Positions 1 to 5,252 of a stretch of 5,261 nucleotides of DNA are shown here, in pieces; positions within the stretch are counted from its first letter, which is position 1, and each line of letters starts with the position of its first letter. The position numbers and the translations under genes are program-made. Source of the DNA: an uncultured bacterium (GTDB taxonomy: Bacteria > Cyanobacteriota > Vampirovibrionia > Gastranaerophilales > Gastranaerophilaceae); the NCBI GenBank assembly GCA_945910925.1, contig CAMDZX010000123.1, positions 1 to 5,261 of the forward strand. The letters run 5' to 3'. Below the pieces are notes generated by a model that did not search any database, was not told where the DNA came from, and saw only the letters and a program-made list of their open reading frames with translations.

Positions 1-324
1 ACATCCGAATACCGAAATATTTTCGCACTCTCTCAAGCACTTAATACCGTAGATCTTAGAATTCTCTATTTTTCCACCAAAAGAATACCATATAGGCGCT
101 CTGGTTTTATCGTCCATTGAGGAATTATTAAGCACGAACTCTTTTGCATGCCAAAGCGGATATCTTAAAGAAAAAGTACAGTTTTCAACTTTTACTCCAC
201 GACATTCCTTCAAGACGGATTCTCCGTCCGCAGGACCGCTGAAAGTACACTCAACAACTTCCGTATCTTTCAACTTGTAAAGTGAACGTTCCTCATCAAA
301 AACTTGGTTTGCTATTCTATCCAT
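1..324 (-). CDS. DUF3737 family beta-helix protein, N-terminal part (3' end outside window)
   Basis: This reading frame is open from an ATG at 322-324 to the left edge, giving 108 residues of a longer protein. The translation begins MDRIANQVFDEERSLYKLKD and goes on with FSGPADGES, LRYPLWHAKEF and the repeated C-x-x-V-x-V/I pattern (VKVENC, GIKCLRECENISV). These phrases are typical of the DUF3737 family, whose members are predicted right-handed parallel beta-helices built from short repeats like N-x-x-I/V-x-N/D-C. The biochemical role of the family is not known to me. An AGGAGA ribosome site at 333-338 lies 8 bases before the ATG and overlaps the stop codon of the transporter gene upstream, so the two genes are almost certainly cotranscribed and probably translationally coupled. 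No signal peptide is visible, which suggests a cytoplasmic protein. The family call is from remembered consensus and is fairly secure; the function is open. Confidence 0.85.
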   Translation of the reverse strand, partial: MDRIANQVFDEERSLYKLKDTEVVECTFSGPADGESVLKECRGVKVENCTFSLRYPLWHAKEFVLNNSSMDDKTRAPIWYSFGGKIENSKIYGIKCLRECENISVFGC

Positions 325-332
325 CGTGTAAA

Positions 333-338
333 TCTCCT
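333..338 (-). promoter_or_regulatory. Ribosome binding site of the DUF3737 gene, overlapping the transporter stop
   Basis: On the minus strand the sequence reads TATAGGAGATTTACACGATG. AGGAGA is a strong Shine-Dalgarno match, 8 bases from the ATG, and it shares bases with the TAG stop of the transporter (337-339). Ribosomes ending on the transporter would sit on this site, which favours coupled translation of the two genes. Confidence 0.8.
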
Positions 339-1248
339 ATATGGTTAAATCATCAGATTGTTTTTTATTATTAAACGAAAGTTGCGATAAAATTATTGCT
401 GCAATCATCAAAACGCAACCAATAATTTCTCTCGTGTTTAAAGTTTCCTGTAAAAGTATCATTCCGCCGATTACTGCAAATACAGCCTCACTGCTTAAAA
501 TCAGAGTCGCAAGAACAGGATGTGTTGCTTTGTGTCCTAAAATTTGAAATGTATATGCTCCTGCCGTTACTACAACACCCGTAAAAAGTATCGGCTGATA
601 TCCTGCACAAACAGATGATATCGCAGGGTTTTCAAATAAAAACATACAAGGTAGTGCAAGTAATCCCGCAACAAGAAATTGTAAAGCCGAAAGGCGTAAT
701 GCGCTTGTTCGTTTGGAATAATAACTCACAACAATTATATGAAGCGCAAAGAAAAATGCACTCACAAGAAGCAAAATATCGTATATTTCAAATGTCATTG
801 TATCTTTTGCACACAACAAATACAAACCAATAAGAGCAATTAGAATACTTATCTGCACATTAGGTAAAAGTTTATGCCTCATAAATATTGCAATAATCGG
901 AACAAATATTACATACAAGGATGTAATAAATCCCGCTTTACCGGCAGGCGAATATATCATACAGTATTGATTAATCGAAAATGCAATAAAAAGAATTAAG
1001 CCTGCAAGTAAACCACCCTTTATTAACAAAATTGTTTTGTCTTTTGTCATTTTTTCTTTTGCAAAAATATCAGATACAAGAATAATTGGAACTAAACTTA
1101 AACTCCCGATAATACTTCTTGCAACATTAAAAGTAAACGGCTCAACATATTCCATGCCGGTTTTCTGGGCGACAAAGGAAAGTCCTGATATCAATGCAGC
1201 CATTAAAAGCGATATATTACATAAAATATATAATTTAGTGTTTTTCAT
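337..1248 (-). CDS. EamA/DMT-superfamily membrane transporter (10 predicted membrane helices)
   Basis: The 303-residue protein has the length and layout of drug/metabolite transporters: two EamA repeats (about residues 10-145 and 158-290), each with several hydrophobic helices. The first helix carries the common SGLSFVAQKTG pattern, the first repeat contains SPAGKAGFITSLYVIFVPI, and the end of the second has the family signature SSEAVFAVIGGMILLQETL followed by a final helix and a short polar tail (NNKKQSDD). It should sit in the inner membrane and export or exchange a small molecule; the substrate cannot be told from sequence. The ATG at 1246-1248 keeps helix 1 whole, whereas the next Met (residue 16) would cut into it. 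No ribosome site precedes this ATG, and the promoter -10 box ends 6 bases before it, so the message may be leaderless. It heads an operon with DUF3737 and faces a MerR regulator that probably controls it. Confidence 0.9.
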   Translation of the reverse strand: MKNTKLYILCNISLLMAALISGLSFVAQKTGMEYVEPFTFNVARSIIGSLSLVPIILVSDIFAKEKMTKDKTILLIKGGLLAGLILFIAFSINQYCMIYSPAGKAGFITSLYVIFVPIIAIFMRHKLLPNVQISILIALIGLYLLCAKDTMTFEIYDILLLVSAFFFALHIIVVSYYSKRTSALRLSALQFLVAGLLALPCMFLFENPAISSVCAGYQPILFTGVVVTAGAYTFQILGHKATHPVLATLILSSEAVFAVIGGMILLQETLNTREIIGCVLMIAAIILSQLSFNNKKQSDDLTI

Positions 1249-1254
1249 ATTACC

Positions 1255-1285
1255 ATTCTACGTCCTTAGAGTAACTATCAGTCAA
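1255..1285 (-). promoter_or_regulatory. MerR-type promoter of the transporter operon with 19-bp spacer
   Basis: On the minus strand TTGACT (1280-1285) and TAGAAT (1255-1260) are separated by exactly 19 bases (1261-1279). Both boxes are good sigma70-type matches, but the spacing is longer than the optimal 17. This is the hallmark of promoters that MerR-family activators untwist to bring the two boxes into register. The -10 box is followed by 6 bases and then the transporter ATG, so a start of transcription 7 bases after the box would fall on the A of the ATG. The regulator gene lies immediately on the other side. The boxes are seen directly; activation by this regulator is inference from family behaviour. 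Confidence 0.75.
1265..1281. promoter_or_regulatory. Putative MerR-family operator (inverted repeat)
   Basis: CTTAGAGT and ACTATCAG flank a single central base; six of the eight positions pair as an inverted repeat. The dyad lies inside the 19-bp spacer and touches the -35 box, where MerR-family dimers bind. It resembles the CTTAAAG/CTTTAAG-type sites described for NmlR/AdhR regulators, with one arm degenerate. It also covers the region that would hold the -35 of the regulator's own rightward promoter, so autoregulation is likely. Confidence 0.6.
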
Positions 1286-1292
1286 GTATTTT

Positions 1293-1303
1293 TATAGTAA
1301 AAT
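1293..1303 (+). promoter_or_regulatory. Possible -10 region of the MerR regulator gene
   Basis: Two overlapping -10-like hexamers, TATAGT (1293-1298) and TAAAAT (1298-1303), lie upstream of the ribosome site, but no good -35 box is found at 16-18 bases. The second also falls in a 10-base perfect palindrome, TAAAATTTTA (1298-1307). Placement is sensible, yet the AT-rich background makes chance matches common, so the call is weak. Confidence 0.3.
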
Positions 1304-1309
1304 TTTATC

Positions 1310-1316
1310 AGGAGGG
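1310..1316 (+). promoter_or_regulatory. Ribosome binding site of the MerR regulator gene
   Basis: AGGAGGG is a near-perfect Shine-Dalgarno sequence 4 bases before the ATG at 1321. It fixes the start of the regulator and contrasts with the missing site on the divergent transporter gene. Confidence 0.85.
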
Positions 1317-1320
1317 CGAT

Positions 1321-1725
1321 ATGTATACAATAAAAGAAGTTTCCAAACTGATGGATGTATCGGAACACACATTAAGATTCTGGGCAAAGAGCGGATTTTT
1401 TCCATCCATTACACGTAATCAGAACAACGTAAGAATTTTTTCAGAACATGATTTAGGATGGGTTAAAATTGTTAAATGCCTGCGTCAGGTTGGCACGGAA
1501 AACAAAGCGATAAAACGTTATATTGATTTATGCCTGATAGGAGATTCCACAATTACCAAAAGATATGAAATTATAAAAGCTACAAAACGTAAAGCTCTTA
1601 AACAAATGGAGGAATTAAAACAACAGTTAGAAATCCTTGATTACAAAGAAAACTATTACGAAGAACTCATAAGGAATAATTCAAACGACAAATTCAATCC
1701 TGCAAATAATATTATTAAAGTTTAA
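1321..1725 (+). CDS. MerR-family transcriptional regulator, NmlR/AdhR-like
   Basis: The 134-residue protein has the short MerR layout. An N-terminal winged helix-turn-helix (about residues 1-70; YTIKEVSKLMDVSEHTLRFW, then R-x-F-S-E-H-D-L) is followed by a long dimerising coiled coil (about 75-118; RKALKQMEELKQQLEILDYK). The phrases KCLRQVG, IKRYIDLC and GDSTITKRYEII are typical of the NmlR/AdhR branch. There is no C-terminal effector domain. Cys53 in VKCLRQVG aligns with Cys52 of Bacillus subtilis AdhR, the residue implicated there in aldehyde/thiol sensing; a second Cys is at 71. The protein probably binds the dyad at 1265-1281 and switches the divergent transporter operon. Its TAA shares four bases (TTAA) with the stop of the convergent cysteine-cluster gene. 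Family is clear; inducer and target are inferred from position. Confidence 0.92.
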   Translation: MYTIKEVSKLMDVSEHTLRFWAKSGFFPSITRNQNNVRIFSEHDLGWVKIVKCLRQVGTENKAIKRYIDLCLIGDSTITKRYEIIKATKRKALKQMEELKQQLEILDYKENYYEELIRNNSNDKFNPANNIIKV

Positions 1726-2354
1726 TTTTGAACGGAATTAACCTCGCAGGAAGTATCAATATCAAAATATTCTACAAGCCATTCAATAAGAAGTCTAGAC
1801 TCACCCCAATCAAAGTTAAGACTTTTTACAATCCCAAACATAAGATTATAACGACTTAAATTATATGCCTTTGGTAATGTCGAATATCCCTCGTATTTTA
1901 CACTGCCTTCTAAAATTCTATGCGTATTTTTATCATAAACCTTTGAATAATTAAGACCTTCTTCTGCGCAGTACGGAATAGTCAATTTTCCTGAAGCATT
2001 CTCGCTGATAAGTCCAAAAGTACGACATATCAAGCCTCTATATTTATATACCGAACAACTTCCATCAATAAGAAAAGGACATTCGTATAAAAAATCGCCA
2101 TTTCCAACTTTATTAGCAAGTTTCTGACAATTAGATTTTACTATTTGTTGAATGTTTTCCGGCAAATCTACAAAGCCTTGTTTTATGTATTCAAACTCAA
2201 TTTCTGAAAACGGATACATGCCTTGTTCACAACATAAAGAACATCCGTTCTTACAACAAATATACTCTTTCTGAGCCTCAAACATTTTTTCAATCTCAGC
2301 AGTAATCAGATTCAAATAATGTTCATAATTTTTTAAAGTTTGTTCATTTTGCAT
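1722..2354 (-). CDS. YkgJ-type cysteine-cluster protein, downstream paralogue
   Basis: The 210-residue protein carries the YkgJ/CxxCxxCC zinc- or iron-binding pattern. A cluster CC-x3-C-x2-CC lies at residues 33-42 (YICCKNGCSLCC), followed by ECPFL with Cys92, then CSVYKYRGLICRTFG with Cys100 and Cys110, and PYC at Cys129. The region after it (GLNYSKVYDK) and the C-terminal EWL are shared with the neighbour upstream. The family is thought to bind a metal or Fe-S cluster through these cysteines; its cellular task is unknown. I chose the ATG at 2352-2354, not the in-frame TTG at 2397-2399. The ATG start lines up with the start of the paralogue and overlaps the upstream stop by 11 bases, which fits coupled translation; the 15 extra residues would lie wholly inside the upstream gene. 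No strong ribosome site is seen. The stop overlaps that of the convergent MerR gene. Confidence 0.88.
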   Translation of the reverse strand: MQNEQTLKNYEHYLNLITAEIEKMFEAQKEYICCKNGCSLCCEQGMYPFSEIEFEYIKQGFVDLPENIQQIVKSNCQKLANKVGNGDFLYECPFLIDGSCSVYKYRGLICRTFGLISENASGKLTIPYCAEEGLNYSKVYDKNTHRILEGSVKYEGYSTLPKAYNLSRYNLMFGIVKSLNFDWGESRLLIEWLVEYFDIDTSCEVNSVQN

Positions 2355-2919
2355 AATTTGCCAGCCATTCCAATAAAGACTTTTGTTCTCCAAAATCAAT
2401 TTCTAATTCTTTTACAAGATTAAGTTTTCTAATATTTGAAATATTAAGATTAAAAACCCGAGGCAGATTTTTATAGTGATTTTCTTCTATGACATTCATC
2501 AAAAGCTGCTTTGTTTCTTTGTCATACACCTTTGAATAATTTAGCCCCAATTTCCCGCAAAAAGGCCCGTTCACTTTCCCATCCGGCTCCTGATTAAGCA
2601 GCCCAAAAGTCCTGCAAACAAGCCCGCGATTATCATAAACCGAGCATTTTTTATTTATCAGGAACGGGCATTTATAATAACCTTTTTCATCTTTTTTTAT
2701 TTCCGAAATATTTTTTTGTACTATTTTTTTTATTTGCTCGTCAAGTTTTTCATACCCGTCCATAAGATACAAAAATTCTGTTTCGGTAAACGGATATTCC
2801 CCGTATTCACAACAATAGGCACATCCTTCCTTACAACAAATATAATCTTTTTGATGCGCAAACATTGCATCTATATCTTGTTGAAATATTTCAAGAAATT
2901 TTTTATAATTCTTACACAT
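2344..2919 (-). CDS. YkgJ-type cysteine-cluster protein, upstream paralogue
   Basis: The 191-residue protein has the same plan as its downstream neighbour: CC-x3-C-x2-CC at residues 28-37 (YICCKEGCAYCC), CPFL at Cys84, CSVYDNRGLVCRTFG with Cys92 and Cys102, and PFC at Cys121. It also has GLNYSKVYDK and a C-terminal LLEWL. By eye about half the aligned residues are identical, so this is a tandem duplication that has diverged. The cysteines suggest metal or Fe-S binding; no enzyme motif or membrane segment is seen. An ATG at 2947-2949 would add ten residues (MCFSGVTILV) with no match in the paralogue and no ribosome site. The ATG at 2917-2919 lines up with the paralogue and has a weak AGGTG (2934-2938) rather far upstream, so I prefer it with moderate certainty. 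It is the first gene of a two-gene leftward unit. Confidence 0.86.
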   Translation of the reverse strand: MCKNYKKFLEIFQQDIDAMFAHQKDYICCKEGCAYCCEYGEYPFTETEFLYLMDGYEKLDEQIKKIVQKNISEIKKDEKGYYKCPFLINKKCSVYDNRGLVCRTFGLLNQEPDGKVNGPFCGKLGLNYSKVYDKETKQLLMNVIEENHYKNLPRVFNLNISNIRKLNLVKELEIDFGEQKSLLEWLANYAK

Positions 2920-2958
2920 AACAAGAATTGTAACACCTGAGAAACACATGTGGCAAAT

Positions 2959-2964
2959 ATTTTA
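2959..2964 (-). promoter_or_regulatory. Possible -10 box of the cysteine-cluster gene pair
   Basis: TAAAAT on the minus strand lies about 40 bases upstream of the preferred ATG at 2919, which would give a leader of about 33 bases. No recognisable -35 hexamer is found at the usual distance; that position falls in the CACGTG palindrome. If this box is real it argues against the longer ATG at 2949, which would have almost no leader. AT-rich sequence makes this a weak call. Confidence 0.3.
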
Positions 2965-2973
2965 ACATCAGAA

Positions 2974-2991
2974 ATAAGTCACGTGGGTTAT
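2974..2991. promoter_or_regulatory. 18-base imperfect palindrome, candidate operator in the divergent spacer
   Basis: ATAAGTCACGTGGGTTAT has perfect outer arms ATAA/TTAT and a perfect core CACGTG, with only the two dinucleotides between them unpaired. It is the most symmetrical and most GC-rich element of this spacer. It overlaps the expected -35 position of the leftward gene pair and lies just upstream of the expected -35 position of the response regulator, a layout suited to one protein acting on both sides. The binding protein is unknown. Confidence 0.4.
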
Positions 2992-3012
2992 GCCTATATC
3001 GTGTTTTTTTAT

Positions 3013-3018
3013 TATGAT
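3013..3018 (+). promoter_or_regulatory. Possible -10 box of the response regulator gene
   Basis: TATGAT lies 33 bases before the ATG at 3052 and is a good -10 match. No convincing -35 sequence is present 16-18 bases upstream, so the promoter may need an activator. This is a guess based on position and one hexamer. Confidence 0.35.
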
Positions 3019-3051
3019 ACAAATAGGAAAATTTTAAGAATTGAGGTTAAA

Positions 3052-3705
3052 ATGGTAAATAGCAAGATAAAATTGTGCATAGTAGAAGATTACGCCCTGA
3101 CAAGAACCGCATGCAAATGCGCTCTTTCCTCTTATGAAGATATAAAAGTAACAGCAGATTTTGCGGATGCTGAAAGTTGTATCAAATATCTGGAAACTAA
3201 TCAGGTTGATATTATACTAATGGATTTAGGACTTCCGCATATGAACGGACTTGAAGCTACTCAAATAATTAAAGAAAAATATCCGGAAATTAAAATAATT
3301 ATTTTAACCTCACATGAAACGGATGAAGAAGTCCTGACGGCATTGGCTTCGGGCGCAAACGCATATTCTCTTAAAGATATTGATTTTTCTGATTTGCATA
3401 ATGTAATCAATCTTGTTGTAAAAGGCGGGATATGGCTTGACCCGAGAATTGTACAAATTGCGGTAAAAATGTTCAAAAATGAACAACAAAAGCATGCAGA
3501 GAAAGACTTCTTGGGCAAACTGACCGATAGAGAAAAAGAGGTTTTAAAACTCCTGTCACAAGGACTTTCAAATACAGAAATCGCAGAGAAATTAATTATC
3601 AGCTCTCACACCGCAAAAGTACATGTATCAAATATCCTAAGCAAACTTGCCGTAACGGACAGAGTTCAAGCTGCGGTAAAGGCTTATCAATACAACCTTT
3701 GCTAG
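3052..3705 (+). CDS. NarL/FixJ-family response regulator (REC plus LuxR-type HTH), orphan
   Basis: With the ATG at 3052 the protein has 217 residues, the normal size for this family. The receiver domain (about residues 6-125) has the acidic pair Glu12-Asp13, phospho-acceptor Asp58 in IILMDLGLPHMNG, Thr86 in ILTSHET and Lys108 in YSLKD, so all residues needed for phosphorylation are present. A LuxR-type helix-turn-helix follows (about 157-200: LTDREKEVLKLLSQGLSNTE, then HTAKVHVSNILSKL). The wording, including WLDPRI after the receiver, resembles cyanobacterial-type NarL regulators. GAGGT (3043-3047) precedes the ATG. The frame stays open back to a GTG at 2950, but that would add 34 residues of non-family sequence and consume the divergent promoter region. 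No histidine kinase is visible here, so its partner is unknown. The stop overlaps the stop of the convergent TPR gene by four bases. Confidence 0.93.
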   Translation: MVNSKIKLCIVEDYALTRTACKCALSSYEDIKVTADFADAESCIKYLETNQVDIILMDLGLPHMNGLEATQIIKEKYPEIKIIILTSHETDEEVLTALASGANAYSLKDIDFSDLHNVINLVVKGGIWLDPRIVQIAVKMFKNEQQKHAEKDFLGKLTDREKEVLKLLSQGLSNTEIAEKLIISSHTAKVHVSNILSKLAVTDRVQAAVKAYQYNLC

Positions 3706-3722
3706 TTTTTGATATCCTTTTT
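3678..3722 (+). terminator. Weak candidate terminator of the response regulator across the convergent stops
   Basis: An interrupted hairpin can be drawn: AAAGG (3678-3682) with CCTTT (3716-3720), TATCAA (3685-3690) with TTGATA (3709-3714), and AAC (3694-3696) with GTT (3705-3707). The 3' arm runs into a T tract ending at 3722. It would act on rightward transcripts and lies inside the coding end of both genes. The stem is AT-rich with internal loops, so strength is doubtful. Confidence 0.3.
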
Positions 3723-5252
3723 AACTCTTGCAATAACATCTTTCCAGATGTCCATTTTGTCTGTCTTATACGGTTTTACGGATTTATACCAGACAACATC
3801 ATCACCTGTTAAATCAAACCAACGGTATTCCGTGAATTTATTAAACAAACCGAACGTTTTAACACCCAAAGCGCCAGCCAGATTTAAGATAACATTATCG
3901 GTCGTTACTATCAAATCCATATTCATTATTGCAGCTGCGGTATCTTCAAATGTAGAAAAATCTTTTCCTACATTTATAACATTGCAACCTTTAGGTAAAC
4001 TCTCGATTTGTTTCTTAGAATCTTCATGTTGAAGCAAATAAACATCAACACCTGACATTTTTAAAATTGGAATAAATTGTTCAAGAGGAATATCTCTGTT
4101 CAAATCTCGCGAGGAATTATGCCCCTCAAATGCCAAACCGACTTTAATGTTATTTTTATTCGCAACAAACTCATACCCAAAATGTTCAACCTTATGTTCG
4201 TCCGCACGAAGATAACCCTCTGAATACGGGATACTATACTTTTCTGTTTCAAGCATAATCGGAAGATTCATAACGGGTATATGATAATCGTATTTTAATT
4301 CCGCAAAATCTGTATCCAACCCGAAAATATCAGCACCTAAATCCGAATTCTTTAATAAATCAACCAATTCAGGTTGAACAACATAAAGAACTTTTTTTGC
4401 CATAGAGGAAAGTTGTTTTACAAAACGGGCATACATTATAGAATCACCGTATCCTTGCTCACATTGAACAAGAATTGTACTTCCTTTAATATCATCCTTG
4501 CTTAACAACTCCTTATCAGGCGGTAACATTGGCGGATACAAAGCAGGACGTGTTTCTTTAGAAAAACGATACGCAAAATACTTATACCCTTTTGAAAACC
4601 GTCCATGCTGAATCAGAAAACATCCGAAATCAAAATAGTCGTCATTTGCAGGATTCAAATTCAAAAGCATTTCATAATACTTATATGCGTTTTCAAAATC
4701 CTCCAATTTATTATAAATCAAAGCAACATTTCGTATAAATGTTTTTGAATTAGGGTTTAGTTCATGCGCTTTTAAAAAGTATTCCAACTGCTTGTCTAAA
4801 AATCTGTCATTATACAATTCCGAATACAAGTGTCCTAACGTATTATAAACAAGAGCATCATCAACCACCGTCTTTATATAACGTTCATAACGTTCTATTG
4901 CTTCAGGAATTCTGTTAAATTTAAAATACATCAAATCCGCAATTACGTAATCGGAACGGACTTTATCTTCTGTTCTTTCTTCATAAAGCCTTAAATATTC
5001 CATCGCAATATCAGTTTGTTTTAATTCGGCAAGACAACTTATCAATTTAACAAACTCATTTTCTTCAAGAGTAGATGCATTAAATACATTTTTATACTTA
5101 ATCATTGCATCTTGCCAATCTTTATTATCATAAAATTCGTTAGCTTTTTTTAGTTCCAAATCAAGATAAGGAACCAAGATATTAGATGGAACGGGAGAAT
5201 ACTGCATAATTTTTTTGTATGTTTCAACACCATACTTAACATCATCATTCAT
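3702..5252 (-). CDS. TPR protein with C-terminal GT9/heptosyltransferase-like domain (start near window edge)
   Basis: From the ATG at 5250-5252 the protein has 516 residues. The N-terminal half is helical with tetratricopeptide repeats, clearest at about 101-134, 135-168 and 169-202 (IYNKLEDFENAYKYYEMLLN, LNP), and weaker ones at about 34-67 and 203-235. The C-terminal half (about 258-512) follows the TPR-linked glycosyltransferase family 9-like pattern: CEQGYGD at 264-270, VVQPELVDLL, PVMNLPIML, VGLAFEGHNSS at 371-381, YLLQHED, DFSTFEDTAAAI, TTDNVILNLAGALG at 450-463 and EYRWF. Such proteins are thought to transfer sugars to surface polymers or proteins; donor and acceptor are unknown here. 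The family His before LAGALG is replaced by Asn457, so activity is not certain. The frame is still open to the right edge (TTG at 5256-5258), so the start could lie further out; GGA at 5259-5261 may be part of a ribosome site. Confidence 0.85.
   Translation of the reverse strand: MNDDVKYGVETYKKIMQYSPVPSNILVPYLDLELKKANEFYDNKDWQDAMIKYKNVFNASTLEENEFVKLISCLAELKQTDIAMEYLRLYEERTEDKVRSDYVIADLMYFKFNRIPEAIERYERYIKTVVDDALVYNTLGHLYSELYNDRFLDKQLEYFLKAHELNPNSKTFIRNVALIYNKLEDFENAYKYYEMLLNLNPANDDYFDFGCFLIQHGRFSKGYKYFAYRFSKETRPALYPPMLPPDKELLSKDDIKGSTILVQCEQGYGDSIMYARFVKQLSSMAKKVLYVVQPELVDLLKNSDLGADIFGLDTDFAELKYDYHIPVMNLPIMLETEKYSIPYSEGYLRADEHKVEHFGYEFVANKNNIKVGLAFEGHNSSRDLNRDIPLEQFIPILKMSGVDVYLLQHEDSKKQIESLPKGCNVINVGKDFSTFEDTAAAIMNMDLIVTTDNVILNLAGALGVKTFGLFNKFTEYRWFDLTGDDVVWYKSVKPYKTDKMDIWKDVIARVKKDIKN

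Noticed and set aside
341..547. Rightward open frame opposite the transporter
   Set aside because: It is a shadow of the transporter coding sequence with no ribosome site and no family resemblance.
1245..1256. A three-codon frame ATG-GTA-ATA-TGA on the minus strand overlapping the transporter ATG, like a coupled leader peptide
   Set aside because: It overlaps the -10 box, so it would lie upstream of the expected transcription start, and it has no ribosome site.
1705..1716. Perfect 12-base palindrome AATAATATTATT near the end of the MerR gene as a terminator
   Set aside because: It is pure A/T, within coding sequence, with no GC pairs and no T tract after it; expected by chance in this composition.
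1722..1741. Hairpin TTAATT/AATTAA across the first convergent junction as a bidirectional terminator
   Set aside because: Only six A-T pairs with an 8-base loop and no U tract on either strand; too weak to call.
2355..2399. TTG start at 2397-2399 for the downstream cysteine-cluster protein
   Set aside because: The 15 extra residues fall entirely inside the upstream gene, are not matched in the paralogue, and a well-placed ATG exists at 2352-2354.
2950..3051. 34-residue N-terminal extension of the response regulator from a GTG
   Set aside because: Receiver domains of this family begin within a few residues of the ATG at 3052, which also has a ribosome site; the extension covers the divergent promoter region.
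3709..4032. 107-residue rightward open frame opposite the TPR-glycosyltransferase gene
   Set aside because: It is antisense to well-conserved motifs of the real gene, has no ribosome site and no recognisable domain.
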